64,000 nucleotides of DNA from Rhinopomastus cyanomelas (GCA_013400115.1 VXBP01008590.1:1-64000); one strand, 5' to 3'. Shown: positions 1 to 12,881, counted from the first letter of the stretch. The notes: generated by a model not told the origin, from the letters alone. Numbers and translations: made by a program.

Positions 1-278
1 TGACCCAGCACAGAATATTCCTGTCAAAGCCCCTTTGCTGCTATCTTCGCCACGAGTATATCGTGGGAGACTGTGTCGAATGCTTGACTGAAATCCAGGT
101 ACACCACATCCACAGCCTTCCTCTCATCAACCACTCAAGTTACTTGATCATAAAAGGAGATCAGGTTGGTCAAGCAAGAACTACCCCTCCTAAATCTGTG
201 TTGACTGGGCTTAATCTCTTGGCCGTCACGCAGATGTTGCATGATAGCACTTAGCACTATCTGTTCCATAACTTTGCC
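1..278 (-). mobile_element. CR1 LINE fragment, reverse-transcriptase core (antisense)
   Basis: Read on the minus strand this encodes the central CR1 ORF2 reverse transcriptase. A KVMEQI-type block is near 278, a FYDQVT block follows, and a YLDFSQAFDTVSHDIL motif lies around bases 60-110. At least two in-frame stops show it is dead. It runs off the left edge and stops abruptly at the N at 279, so its length is not natural. The plus-strand open frame across 63-254 is only a shadow of it. Confidence 0.85.
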
Positions 279-279
279 N
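279..279. other. Single ambiguous base (N) at a CR1 junction
   Basis: A lone N separates antisense CR1 reverse-transcriptase sequence (1-278) from antisense CR1 3'-UTR sequence (280 onward). In CR1 sense order a 3' UTR is followed by an upstream RT block, which is not the order within one element. The N sits exactly on the break, suggesting a merged assembly gap. Confidence 0.8.
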
Positions 280-1203
280 CTGTGAAGAAGTTCTTCTCTT
301 ATTTATATGGAACCTCCTATGTTCCATCTTACACCCATTGCCCCTCGTCCTATCACTAGATGACAATTAGAAGAGCCTGGCTCCATCCTCCTGACATCCA
401 ACCTTCAAATATTTATAGACAATAATGAGGTCACCCATCAGCCTCCTCCAAGCTAAAGACACCCAGCTCCCTCAGCCTCTCCTCATAAGGGAGGTGCTCC
501 ACTTCCTTCATCATCTTCATTGCTGTATGCTGGACTCCCACCAGCAGCTCCATGTCCCTCATGAAATGAGGGGTCCAGAACTGGATGCAATAGGGGAGAA
601 GAACCTCTCTCAATCTGCTAACCACCCTCCTTCTGATCCACTCCAGGATGCTGTTGGCCCTCTTGGCCACAAGAGCACTGCTGGCTCATGGTCATCCTGC
701 TGTCCATCAGGACCCCCAGGTCCCTTTCTCCTACACTGCTCTCCAACAGGCCAGTTCTGTTACCTGGGGTTGTTCTTGCCCAGATGCAAGACTCTACACT
801 TACTCTTGATATATTTCGTTAAATTTCTCCCTGCACAGTTCTCCAGCCTGTCCATGTCTCACTGAACGGCAGCACAGTCTGCTGGGGTATCGGTGACACC
901 ACCCGGCTTTGTGTCGTCAGCAAACTTGCTGACAGTGCACCCTAATCCCTCATCCAAGTCATTGATTAATAGATTGAACAGGACTGGTCCCAGCACTGAC
1001 CCCTGGGGCACTCCACTAGACACAGGCCTCCAACTAGACTCTGTCCCATTGACCACTGCTCTCTGGCTTCTGTCCTGCAGCCAGTTCACGATCCACCTCA
1101 GTACCCGATCATCTAGACCACACTGTCTCAGTCTGGCTGCGAGGATGCTGCGAGAGACTGTGTCAAATGCTTTAGAAGGTACATCAGCAAAACCCAACCA
1201 CAT
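280..1203 (-). mobile_element. CR1 LINE, 5'-truncated, antisense, 3' tail cut off
   Basis: In minus-strand order it holds RT with the catalytic FADDTK block, the ORF2 C-terminal region, then part of the 3' UTR. The usual terminal CR1 tail (GATTCTATGATTCT type) is absent because the element begins directly at the N. Minus frames at 859-1203 and 431-670 carry CR1 protein in different registers, so ORF2 is frameshifted. The 5' truncation lies near 1200, where the FDTVS block gives way to unrelated sequence. Confidence 0.9.
859..1203 (-). pseudogene. CR1 ORF2 reverse transcriptase fragment
   Basis: A 114-codon open frame on the minus strand carrying the C-terminal part of a CR1-type reverse transcriptase. 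Visible landmarks in order are KAFDTVS, a WLQDRSQR segment, SGVPQGSVLGP (the template-grip PQG block), LFNLLINDLDEG, and FADDTK, which is the catalytic Asp-Asp of the palm (FADD in place of YADD, normal for CR1). In a complete element this enzyme copies CR1 RNA at a nicked chromosomal target. Here only about an eighth of ORF2 is open, there is no endonuclease domain, and the frame is lost downstream, so no active product is expected. Family assignment is firm. Confidence 0.85.
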
Positions 1204-1205
1204 GA

Positions 1206-4200
1206 GGATTCAGGACAAACTTGGACCCATTTACTGAAACACCTGGCATTGTTTTTGTTACGCTTTAATAAAGCTGGATAGATTACACTTGGTACAAATA
1301 TACCCATTCAGCTAATACACCTTCAGCTGCAGTGGAAGCACCCTTTCAGAGTTCATCTGGTCTAGAGACTCCAATCGAAAATGTGTGAAGAAAAGGATGC
1401 ATAACTAAGCCATTTTACACAAGGAACAAAGTATTTGTAGCCAATTTCCTAATGAATTTCTGATGTCAGCCACACAGAAAGACAGGACTGTCTAGAAATT
1501 GAGCTTCCAACTTTTAAATTCCAATGCAATGCATTAGTCACAACACTATTCATTTGATATGGATTTAAACCAGACACCTAATCTATAAGGTCAGAGACTT
1601 TATTCAGAAAAACAAAAGCCATATTGAACATGTAATCTACATATTGCTTCATATGCTGTTGATTATAGCTCCAGAAAATAACCACAATATCTGCAGTTAG
1701 TTTTAAACAGGATTGGTAAATATTCAGAGGGTGAGTCTCAAATTAGCCACATCTGGAGACACACACATATTAAAAGTATTTGAAGATTCCCCAGAATTTT
1801 GTAGCTCAAATACTATGTGTCTGTGTATTTATATACATACAACTTTATACACTTGCAAAATGGGAACGAAACCGAAAATTGTGTTTTAATTGCATTTTTT
1901 CATTCACTTTTTTGCAAGAGTAAATGAGTAGTTAAGAGACAAAGAATCAGACCCATCAACTCATCTTACTTCTTCATATTCAGAAACATCTCACAAGTGT
2001 GCATCTTGCTGTTTACACACACAGTATCTCCATGACTTCTTGAAACAAATAATTTTTATGTCTCTATGATGTAATTAAAAGTACTTTTACCTCTGTTGTA
2101 CTGAAAGGTTGTTAGCTAATATGCATCTAGTCCTGAGAGTGTTTTACAGCTACACATTCATTATTAAAAATGAAATAAAAATGCATAATTACGCTGGTTT
2201 CCAAAGCAGCAGTTAACATTAACAATTGCTGAAACAGAAATAATGTCTTGCTTTATATTTGCAATTAACTGAAAGTATTTTTGGTTGCAAATATAAGAAC
2301 ATTATTACAGATTCAAGCACACACATTAAACTCTGCAGCAAGGTTTGAAGATAACATCTCCACCATAGCACACTTTGCAGTGTGGTTAGAAGTGTACTTG
2401 TAAGCTACTCTCATTTCACGTGATACACAAATAACCAGGAGGGCAGATGTCAAATCTTCAAAGGATACCACTAACTGCTGCAAGCATTTCCATGTAAGAA
2501 AATTCCAGCATTACACTAGCTAGTAAAAAATGTAGTGGAAGCTGTGTGGACACTAGTTAAGAATGTAGTGGTCCTCTGGTCTACTCTTATACTTCTTAAG
2601 TCTTGAGGCCAAAAAGACTACACTGTAATCCCATGGATATTTTGCTATCTTTGATTAGGTTGTAACCTAACTGCTCAAAAGAACAAGCCAAATATCCATT
2701 CTTTTTTCTGGTCTCTCCCTTACATCTTCCTCCCAAATCCAGGATGGTTAGAGACCTAAGTACCTTCTACTCTGTCTGAAGTACTTCCATACTTTGTAAG
2801 TATTCAAGCAAACTCTTTACTTCACTAGAGTGACTCATTTCAATATTGACGTGAGCAGAAATGAGGAAAGAATACAGTTTCCATGCAATATTCAAACATT
2901 TTTCTGCAAACACTGCTCACATGAGGAATGCTACACTGCTGACATCTTTACAGACTCCATGTCAACAAAAATAACAGCCTCTTTGCTCTGTTCTCCAAAC
3001 AGCCCTGCTAGTAAACCTGCAAAACTCTCCCCAGCAAAAAATTCAGTTCAGCACAAGAGACTAATGCCAAATATGATCTTTTAGATATCATTTCTGTATA
3101 GAAGGAATGCATTACGTTTGACAGGAGTAGGTGGAAACGTAAGACACTTAGGCAAAACATCCAAAAGACTGCACAAGAAAACAAACATTCTGGTTTGAGA
3201 AAGCTGAGCATTATACAATGCACACAACTGTGTGACTGGTCTGTTTTCTGCATTCCTGTTTTTCAATTCATTCAGTTCTTTAGCAACTTGAGTGAGATGC
3301 ACTACCTTAAACATCTTTGATGTGTGGAATCCCTTCTCAGTCTGACTTAGAAATACTAATCTTCCCCACCACAAGAACTATAAATATATATATTTCAAAA
3401 GCACTAAGCATATCTTCCATAGGAAGCATTTCTTTCTTCCTGGCAAATACTTTTATACTGAGATGCTCTGTATACATTAACTCTCAAATGCTTCTTAGGT
3501 CATCCTGCTAAGTACCTGAACTGGCAGTTAACCTTCTCCACAATAGCTCATATGGTCCTTTGTTTTAGATTTGTGATCAAAGCAATGCTGGTTACACCCT
3601 ACTCTTGTAGCCATTGCTGAACACTATTTGGACAGCATCAAAGCCTCTCTCTTTCTCACTAGAGCTGCCACAATGAAGACTTAGGAAGGCTGAGGATACA
3701 AGAAGACAGATGACCTGAACTAAGGCAGGAGATGCTCCATGCCAAACATCATGCTCAGTCATAAAATGGGTGTTTAGGAAAGTTAACTGTCTTTTGCTTG
3801 GGAACTGGCTAGACGTCAATCTGCCTGTAGAAGGTGATGACTGATTGACTTTGCCTCTCTTGTTTTAGTTTATTTTCTTTCCTTGAACCTGTAGCTTTTG
3901 TTTCTTAAGATTAACTCTGCATTACTGTCATGCATATGAAAAATGTTATGAACACTGAAGTGTACTGCAGAACTAATCTACTTGCTACAGCAAACTGAGC
4001 ATCTCTTACACTGGCTTAAAGATTATCATACATTGAAGGCAAAGCCCTTTCCTGCACACCACTGGAGTACAGCACAAAGATTACACAGAACGTGATTATT
4101 AACATGAATTTTATATAAATCATATAATTACTTATGTTCTAGCACTGGTATGAAAATGTCAGTGAAAATGAAGAGAAGAAAACCGAAATATAGGAATCCT

Positions 4201-5222
4201 GACCCTTTTGGATTCCTGAGCATCTGTTGGTTCTACATACACATCCTCATGTTACCATAGGGAAGGTAGGACATACACTTCCACACAATATTTGCTCCAT
4301 CTAACCTTATTGTTTGCAAAATATATATGAGATGTTCACTAAAGTCTGGCTTTCTTCTTTCAGAGAGAACTGTTGTGGAACACTGATCTTGAACCAATCT
4401 GTACCTTAGCTAGTTTGTTAAAACAATATGTATTTTCTATGTATATTTTTGAAGAACATACAAATATAAAAGGAGAAGGGTTTAATACAAAACAAGTAGG
4501 GAACAATATTTTTACAGAAAACAAAATGGCCAAGCAGATGTCTAATCTAATTTGAGACCAAGTTACGTAAACACAAGTTTACTTCTCCCTTATATCCAAA
4601 GATTATCTTTTGCTACAGAGCTATTGCTTCATTTCACACATACTTTTTGAATACTACCCACCACAAGGGAAGAGAAAAGGTCATTTAAGAAATAACTAGT
4701 GAGATACTTTACAAAGGACCTTGTCATGCCTTTATAAAGTGATGACAGACCACACTAGCTATGCTGTTCTTGAACACAGCTCATCTGTCCAATAGCATCC
4801 AACTGTCTTCTTGATATATGTGCCCTTCTATGCTTCTTTTACTGAATTAGCAAACTGAATTCTGGAGAACTTCAGGTAATCACGTGCAGAACATTCTCTG
4901 CCAAGGCTGTATATAATTAAACATTCAAATGACACAGTAAAGACTGTACAACCATTAATGCACATGAAGTCAAAAAACCCACTGTGATCTAGTCTGACCT
5001 GTATTAAAAAACCCCACAAGTCATAGGTCTTAATTGTATTAATTCCCACCTCAAAACCAATAGATCACTTTGACTAAATCATCCCTCTTATTTTTGAAGA
5101 CTAACAGTACCAAGGAACGTACCACAATCATTAAGAGTTCCAATCAGTAAGAAAATGATTATAATCCAAAATCTTTAATTGTAGTCTGAATTACTCTGGG
5201 GTTTATTATCTCATTTGCTAAG
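1206..5222. other. Unique AT-rich non-coding sequence
   Basis: No gene or repeat family recognised. Open frames are all under 100 codons and on conflicting strands. A good pyrimidine tract plus AG ends at 4363 and is followed by about 63 open codons to 4555, but no convincing donor is seen. The stretch is probably intergenic or intronic. Confidence 0.6.
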
Positions 5223-5699
5223 CTACTTGTCAAGAGTTGAAGCTGGGCTGGCCAGTAGATGCTGTCATTAACCCCATTCCCTCCCTAAAAGGGGAAGAGA
5301 AAGGGAATAAGGGAGAGAGACTTATGGATGGGAAAACTAAAACTGCTTTAATGAAGACTAACGATACCGAAAACGATGTCTGTGGAATGGAATACATTAT
5401 CCGTTTAGGGTGTCCTGTCGCTCCTCTCTGCAGATGTAGCCTCCCGCTTACTGCACCTCAGTGTGGTCCAAAAGATTAGCAGTGACCCCAGCCTTCACAG
5501 GAACAAGTATAAACAAGAGCCCTTCTACATACCAGTTCTTGGTAGCAACTGTTAACATCAAGTGTTATCACTCATAGAAGCAGACACTAAATAAATGCTA
5601 TTAACTTCAGAAGTGAGGGGGCAGTTAGAAGAGACTGAGCCAAAAAGCAAAATCACTGAATAGAATTAATTCCGCTCTAGCTCAAACCAGGACACTACT
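5223..5699 (-). mobile_element. Solo LTR of an avian ERVL-type endogenous retrovirus with target duplication
   Basis: The LTR body is 5228-5694 (467 bp), read on the minus strand from 5694. It begins TGTCCTGGTTTGAGCT and ends …TTGACA, so it has TG…CA termini. The start matches the well-known avian ERVL-type LTR opening. The five bases on each side are identical (CTACT at 5223-5227 and 5695-5699), a perfect 5-bp target-site duplication. No gag, pol or env sequence is present, so this is a solo LTR left by LTR-LTR recombination. A related copy lies at 30205-31380. The exact ERV family name cannot be given without a library search. Confidence 0.8.
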
Positions 5700-8600
5700 G
5701 TCGTTTGCTTTTCTTTTAACCTGCAAGACTGGACAATCTGCCTTGGAATATCAGTTACTTTATCTCAAATGTTTCCACATAGTTTACCAAAGATAATATA
5801 TTAAGGGAAGGCTTGATTACCAGCTGTAAGTGTCACCTTAGCTTTACTTTTACTAAGGTATGCTCCTGATTTTTCAGGATACAATATATGTCCTGAGCCC
5901 TGTATCATCCTTTGAGGATATACTGTTTTCAGTGCTTCTGCATCCTCCTTCAGGTGCAGTTGCCAGAAACAAGTTCAGTATTTCGGTAGTGATCACAGCA
6001 TTAACAAGAACAGAAGCAACGTAATTTGACAACTGCTTGATATTCCTCTTGCCCATTCATCTAAGACTACCTTCATTCTTTTGTCTCTTCTTGACACTGT
6101 CAGCTGATTGTACCATTACCCTTCAAAACTCTTTTAGAAATCTGTGCTTTGTGAGGGAAGAATAAGGCACTCGATACATAGAACCTACAAATAGTTTCTA
6201 CACAGTGATTTCTCTTTTGCTATTATTCCTATTCTTCTGTTTTCTTATCTGAGATCTTTGAGAGATCTGGAATATGCCCACACAAGTGTGTAAGACTTCT
6301 AACTATTCTAATGTCCAAGATATTAATTACATTTACATGGAATATATTTATTTCAGAATGATCCCCATAGGGGCATTTTTTTCTGTTTCCTCATGAACGC
6401 CTATACATTGCATACTTATTGATGATGTTTCAAGCAAGGAAAAACTTGGTAGGATATGACTGTCTACCCCCCACCCCCGCATATGCATTCTTTGGCTTCC
6501 ATCTCCTTTGATACTTTTCTGATTCACAGTTAAATTCTAATCTAACATTTGAATCAAATTACTATTGTAGTGGAATCAAGATTATATTACCTGAAGAATA
6601 TTGCCAGATTATATCTCCATTTTATTTCTGCTGATGCACTTATTCAAGGCTGTGTGTCTTCTGGTTAAACTAGTTTTGTAATGAGTTTCTTCTCTCTGTT
6701 CCCTGTCCTTTCTTCTGGCTGTCCTGAAAAGAGTACTAACAAACTTCTAGTATACATGGAGACTTTCCTGTCTTCTGTCTTGTTAAAGAGAAAGCTTTTG
6801 AAATAGTACCAGTAAATCCATCTACTAGAAGTAATCAAGCCATTTCTCTAGGATTAAGTAACTGCTTGCAGCCCATCAACCTGTAATGCAAGTATACCTG
6901 GTTTTAGCCTAATGAGCTTTTACATAACCAAATTCTAGAAATAACTACTAGCAAAACCCCACAAATGTAATGCTACAGAAGCAGAAAAAAAATCAGGTTG
7001 TCTATATTTAAATAAGCTTTCTTGGGTTTTAACATAATCTGATTTCAAGGGAAAGGCTGCTTCTCTTCATGCAAATTCACAGATTGAAATTCAGAATTTC
7101 CACAATAGGTATAAAGGATTCAAATTTTCGCCACTTAAATTAGCAGGAATGCCTTCAGTGGAGACAGGGAGTCAGAACTAGACAGGACATCTTGAGATAA
7201 ATGGAGATACATGCATGGAAGATTTCAACATCTTCAGTATTAAGAATACAAACTGCCTTTTGACTTCATACTGCGGAGAAGAAAGAATTCATCTCAAGAG
7301 TTTTTCCACACTCAGAACATTTTTAACAGTGGCCAAAATAAATAAATTTAGTACTAGACTTTGTGGCTAGCTTTCATACAAACAAGGTTTTTTTACATGT
7401 AAGATAATTGAACATATTGATACAGCATAAAAAATATCTTAGTGAATACCATGTACAACAGAACAGGAACTATGCTGCTCTGAACCCTTTTAAACAAAGT
7501 TCTTGTGGTAAGAAGTAATCTTTGCCTGGCCAACACCAATTCAGTTGGAACTATGTTACATGCTATACTCTAACAAATGAGGTTTGTCTTCCAGAGAAGA
7601 CAGTGACCTGAATTCCACAGAAAATTTTTAGCATTTCATACCAGAACTTGTAATCTAGACTCTTCTCCACAGTCCTTCTGTTTTTTCCTTCAAGCACAAG
7701 CAAGTTTCTCGTTTTCTGAAATTTATCTTCCACCTGCAGCTTCAATCAGGTCCTTGAGGTTGTGAGATAAACAGGAACATGCAAAGAAGAAAAAAAGAAA
7801 GACAATGAAAAAATAAAGTCCTGAATACAAAACTTTGCTAACTCAGAAACAGAAACTTGTAAGAAAAAAGTACAAGAGTGAGACCTAAAAAAAGACTGGA
7901 AACATAGGGTGACATAGACAGCAAGACCAGCCCCCCAAGCTGAAAATATTTAGCATTTACTTGCTCACAGGAAGATAACTTTGAAACAGTCTCTTGTGCT
8001 GGTGATTGCACTGCAGTTCACTCCTGCAGGGACCTTCCACCTATAAAGGTACTTCAAACTGATATCCCACAAAGATCTGAGCCTTTCCTCTAGAGAAGGA
8101 ATGCAGTTCAAACATCTCCTCCTGTATTTGTGCATGGTTTTTAAAAAAAAAAAAAAGTACAAGCTGCTAAGGCGACTATTCTGTCACAGAGTTTTATTTC
8201 TAAGTTCTAAAAGCACTTACAAAAGTTCTGGAGCTCCCGCTCTATATTCTGTTTCTGGGTATACTAGACTGACTAATTTTGGTACATGGCAAGAAAAAAG
8301 AGGCAACTGCGGAGTCAGCAGTTGAATTTCCCTGCCCTGTTTAGCTATCACTGCTTTCCTAGGTTTGGTGCAGGTCCAGGGACTGGTGCATGCAGAGCTA
8401 GTGACTTCCAGCAAATGTCACTCATGATAACATGATAAAATCAGCAGTGACGGAATACCAGGTTTTCTAGTCACTATTTAAAACTTGTGCAGCCCACAAG
8501 ATACCTAGAAATTAATGACTGAAAAGAAATGCTACTACAGTTTAGCAGCTAAAATAACAGACGGGATGCAATACAACATTTCATGTAATTCTCCTGTCAG

Positions 8601-9199
8601 ATACCTGAGTAGTCACAATCATCAATGCCAAAGCACACCTCCCACTTTTACAGCAATACCACACTACGCCGTCTGATCTATTCAGACCTACAAAGAGCTT
8701 CTACAGCACAAGCTCCTGCAAAATCTGTCAGTACAGGATGCTCAGTACTGTTGTACTTTTCTTACTAATAGGAAAGCACCATAATCAACATTTAATTGTC
8801 AATTGCCACTTTCAACGAATATGTAAGTTTACTGCTGTGAAGAAATTAAATCTCACCTACTCAGATAACGCAGGATCAGTAAGATCCTACTCACTGAGGT
8901 ATACAAGAATCATGGAATGAGAAGGTTCTGCAGTGTCCAGATTTAAGTATTGTGACGTCCTCTCTAATAATCTACAGTTAGACTAGTTCTCTCCTAAACT
9001 CTGCCTGTCTCTTCCTACAAATACCATATTTAGAACTCATCCATAAGATCACTGTCACCATTTCTGAAAACCCAGTTATTTTTAAGAAAGCATTTTTAAT
9101 GATACTTCCTGTTTTAATTACAAGAAAGTTGCAAGCTGGGCCTACTAGCAGCAAGATATATCTGTATTGTAAACTAAGTAGAAACCATGTGCTGGTGTT
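5700..9199. other. Unique AT-rich non-coding sequence
   Basis: No recognised gene. Contains a C-rich run at about 6465-6479 and a 14-base A run at 8143-8156. Short open frames on both strands resemble no family. A pyrimidine tract plus AG at 5877 is followed by about 50 open codons on the plus strand, overlapped by a 60-codon minus frame, and neither is supported further. Confidence 0.6.
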
Positions 9200-9360
9200 A
9201 TAGAATTATAGAATCATTAGTGATTGGAAGGGACCTCGAAAGATCATCTAGTCCAATCCCCCTGCCACAGCAGGATCACCTAGACCAAGTTGCACAGGAA
9301 CACATCCAGGTGGGTTTTAAATGTCTCCAGAGAAGGAGACTCCACAACCCCCATGGCACT
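9200..9360 (-). mobile_element. CR1 LINE 3'-end fragment (antisense)
   Basis: Starts with the reverse complement of the CR1 tail (ATAGAATCATTAGTGATTGG), then the conserved GATCATCTAGTCCAATCC and CAGGATCACCTAGACC blocks, and the end of ORF2 (CTCCAGAGAAGGAGACTCC). It is truncated within the last codons of ORF2 after about 160 bp, typical of a strongly 5'-truncated insertion. Confidence 0.9.
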
Positions 9361-9782
9361 GAGCCACAGTTCATATGCTCTGTCTTGATATTACACTAAC
9401 CATAGGCAGGTACATTCTTCATTTCTTTACGCTTGGGCAGCAGGAGCCATGAGCAGCTTTAAAATCATCAAGATGTCCCCCAATGCGTACTCAGTTTCTA
9501 ATAAATAAAACAGCACCTCCAGAGAAAATACCCAAGTACATTATTGAAAAATACACCCATATGATTACTGCCTCTCCCTGAACCCAATTTGTCTATTACA
9601 TTCCTTTGTGTAAATACACCATCTGTAGGTAAAACAAATCGCTGACACAAAACCCAATCTCTTGTATACTGAGATTGGCATAACTTCAGTAAAAATTACA
9701 AACTCCAAAAGATTTGAAGAGTGAAACTCTGTGCCTTTGCATGTGTCAACTCTAATGCTGGTTTTAGTACTACAAATGCATG
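9361..9782. other. Unique spacer
   Basis: AT-rich unique sequence between two antisense CR1 pieces. Nothing recognisable. Confidence 0.6.
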
Positions 9783-10180
9783 TAGAATCACAAAATTGTC
9801 TAGGCTAGTAAAGACTTCCATTGAGTAAAACCATTAACCTAACAGTCCTAAGCCCACCACTAAACCATGTCCCTAAGCTCCAGATCTTTTAAACATGTTC
9901 AGGGATGGTGATCAAACCTCCCTGGGCAGCCTGTTCCGAGGCCTTACAGACCTTTCAATAAAGTAGTTTTTCCTAATGTCTAACCTAAACTTCCCTTGGT
10001 GCAACTTGAGGCCGTTTCCTCTTGCCCTATCACTCACTACTTGGGAGAAAGACCAATAACCAACTCTCTACAACGGCCTTTCAGATAGTTGTAGACAGCA
10101 AAAAGGTTTCCCCTCAGCCTCCTTTCCCCCAGACTAAACAGCCCCGGCTCCCTCAGCAGCTCATAACATTTTCTCTGTGC
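9783..10180 (-). mobile_element. Old CR1 LINE 3' fragment (antisense)
   Basis: Antisense CR1 of a more diverged lineage. GAATCACAAAATTGTCTAGG is the decayed tail, followed by CTCCCTGGGCAGCCTGTTCC (ORF2 C-terminus, sense LPREV region), TTCCTCTTGCCCTATCAC, and AGACTAAACAGCCCCGGCTC. Many substitutions relative to the 9200 copy suggest an older insertion. Confidence 0.8.
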
Positions 10181-10829
10181 TCTACACTTACAGAGGAGCA
10201 AAGAAGAGGCTTAAGAAATATGCTCTCTGCTGGTTTTGGGCACCCTAACCCCCCAGCATGGGTGATGCTTACAGATCACCTAAAGTCCATGTCCACATTT
10301 CCCTGTGCCTCGGCCCTCCTAACCATTTTGTAACTTCCTTTACCCTCTGTTACTGGCAAACAGAAGCTACTTATAATTTTCACTCCTCTGCCATCTTTCT
10401 CCTTCGTGATGTTTGTGCCTCTAACTGTCAAAGCAGAGCTAATCTTCCCCTATATAATACTTGTATCAGACTCCACACAGGGGTTGAAGGAGGAATGACA
10501 GATAAAGTTCTATTCAACTACTTTGCTGCAGATGCTTTTTGAAAATGTCACTGCCAAGCACTCATCAGTCTCTTCTTAAAAACATAAACTTAGATTTTCT
10601 TTCTTTCAAAGCAATTTAGTTAGACCAAACACTGTTCTAGTCTCACAAGAACAGGAAAACACACATTCACAATACACAGGCAATAATTAAGAGACACTTA
10701 AAAGTCCTAGTCTAATGAAAAGGCTTAAAAAATTGTTTAATTGGAAAAAATAACTTCTTTTGCCTAATCTTGTTTTTGGAATTATTTAATAACCAATGAT
10801 TTTATACGCAATTCAAGGCAAGGTCTTTG
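10181..10829. other. Unique spacer
   Basis: No repeat or gene recognised. Two overlapping plus-strand frames (about 100 and 94 codons) start in or beside the antisense CR1 and show no family resemblance. Confidence 0.5.
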
Positions 10830-11512
10830 AACTGGGTCCTCAGAGAGGGACCAGGGAGTGCTGGCTGACAACTGGTTAAATGTGAGCCAGCACTGTGCCC
10901 AGGTGGCTTGGAAGGCCAATGGCATCCTGGTTTGTATCAGAGATTGTGTGGCTAGCAGGATAAGGGATGTAATTCTCTCGCTTTACTGGGCACAGGTGAA
11001 GCCTTCCTTTGAATACTGTGTGGAGTTCCGGGCCCCTCGCTTCAAGACATTGAGGTCCTGGAGTGGGTCCAGAAGAGAGCAAGTAGGCTGGTCAAGGGAC
11101 TAGACAGAAAATCTTATGAGAGACTGAGGAAGCTGGGACTATTTAGCCTGGGGGAGACTCAGGGGGGAACCTTATCACTCTCTACCTAAAGGAATGTTAT
11201 GGTCATGTGGGGGTGGGGCTCTTCTTCCAGGCAACTAACAAAAGGACAAGAGGGCAGGGCCTGAATCTATGCCAGGGGAGGTTCAGGCTGGACATTAGGA
11301 AGCACTTCCTCTAGGAAGAGGTAATCAGACATGGGAGTGGACTGCCCAGGGAAGTGGTGAAGTCACCATCCCTGGAAGTGTTTAAGGAAAGACCAGATGT
11401 GGCACCCAGTGCCATAGTCTAGCTGACATGGTGATGTTAGGTCATAGGCTGGACTTGATGATCTCTGAGGTATTTTCCAGCCTCAATAATTCCATGATTC
11501 TGTAACTTTGCC
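10830..11512 (+). mobile_element. CR1 LINE, 5'-truncated, older lineage (sense)
   Basis: Encodes the ORF2 C-terminus: NVSQHCAQVAWKANGIL at about 10876-10930, a VKPSFEYCVEFRAP block, then a SYERLRKLGLFSL-type block in another frame. The 3' UTR ends with the tail GGACTTGATGATCTCTGAGG … CCATGATTCTG. Its UTR differs from the neighbouring copy at 11.9-14.5 kb, indicating a different CR1 subfamily. Frameshifts make it inactive. Confidence 0.9.
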
Positions 11513-11899
11513 TGTACAAACGGTACTTGTGGTTAAGCATATTCAATATTGGCATGAAATCAAATGGATCCTCTACAGTTTAAGTTACAGCAATTTTCAT
11601 CATCTAAGGCTAAAGTTCTAAATGGTTTACATTATTGTAGATACTACCTTGGACTCATGACACTCGTGACACTTCATCTGAAAGCATGCCATAAAAATGA
11701 CACGGTAAGCAGCTGCTGTCACTGGCTGGAAATATAGGAAATGTCATTCAGCACATGACCTGTCAGTGTTATCAGATATTACCCCTCTCTTGAGAAGTAA
11801 GATGTTACGGAAGAGCTCCTCTGTTACAAGTTTGTCATTGGTTTCATCCAGGTTCTCAGACAGCAGCAAGAGCGCTGGTCCCCGAATGCTATTTTGTCA
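11513..11899. other. Unique spacer or possible CR1 5' region
   Basis: About 390 bp between two sense CR1 copies. The right-hand part (from about 11830) could be the 5' UTR of the following long CR1. I cannot place that boundary by eye. Confidence 0.4.
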
Positions 11900-12322
11900 A
11901 GGTTTCTGGGTTATCTGAAGGTTCCCTGAATGGGAAAGGTCGGGGGAGCCGAGAGGCAGCTGCTGAGGTTTAGGTACTCTCACAGGAGAAGCCAAGCAAA
12001 CACCGCTGGGGGTGCAGACCCAGACCTCTTTAAGGGAGACAAAACCAGAAGTCGTGCTCAGACCACACGCAGCAGCGAGAGCACAGGCTGCTTTAGCTGC
12101 TTCAGCAGCCGGGGCAAAAAAAACATACTGGTAACAACGTGGCAGCAGAGAAAGGACAGGCTTAGGTCACCGCTGCACATGAATGTGGGAACCCAAACAG
12201 AGGTCCCCCAACAAGATGAGGCTGCACAGGTGACAGGCTCCCAGGAATGTAGCACTCTTTTGTGTTTTCCTACCTGCATATGGTGAGAGCAGGTAGACTT
12301 TCTGCTTGACCGGGCTGCACAG

Positions 12323-12727
12323 TTGCAAGATGAGGTTGAAAGGCTGCAAGCTGAACTAGAAAGGCTCAGGAGAGCCTTGGCAAGATCAGCTGACTATTAC
12401 CTACTGCTGATCTTCCAGACAGGTGGGGAAGAAGCTGTATTCCATAGCCTGAGGGGAATGAAGAAAGACCTTAAGGCATTAGGATGTTTGCTGAAAGACT
12501 CTCGTCATTTCTTGCATTTTGGGGTGAGGACACAGGCTGAAATAAAAGAACTCAGTTCATTAATGCCTAGCTATGAGACTGGTTTTACAGGCAGGGCTTT
12601 GGTTTCTTTGAGAATGATTGGTTTTATAAGGAACCAGATCTTGCAGGTCCACATGGCAGAGGTTTATCTAAGAGGGGGGAAAAGGGTTCTCGGGCAGGAC
12701 TTGGCAGGGCTCATTCAGACGACTTAA
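12323..12727 (+). pseudogene. CR1 ORF1-like fragment (coiled coil)
   Basis: A 134-codon open frame that opens with a heptad-rich stretch (DEVERLQAELERLRRAL) predicting a short coiled coil, followed by a region with no motif I recognise. It lies 155 bases upstream of the endonuclease frame of the same element, where CR1 ORF1 ends. CR1 ORF1 proteins are nucleic-acid-binding partners of the ORF2 enzyme. The upstream part (11930-12286) is open in a different frame, so the original ORF1 is broken by at least one frameshift. That this is the ORF1 C-terminal region is inferred from position and the coiled coil. Confidence 0.6.
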
Positions 12728-12881
12728 AACTAGATTCCGAAGGGGGTGGGATAGTTGATGGGGAAGCACCAGTGGACAGAGCTCTGGTCTTAATGAAAAC
12801 CAGGTGACCTCTCACCATCCTAGGGTGAAAACGGAGTGCTCAGCTTGCTCCCTGAAATGACTGTACACCAGTGCACACAGC

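Noticed and set aside
425..1237. Plus-strand frames of 146 and 114 codons
   Set aside because: They are antisense shadows of CR1 ORF2, which reads correctly on the minus strand with FADDTK and PQG motifs.
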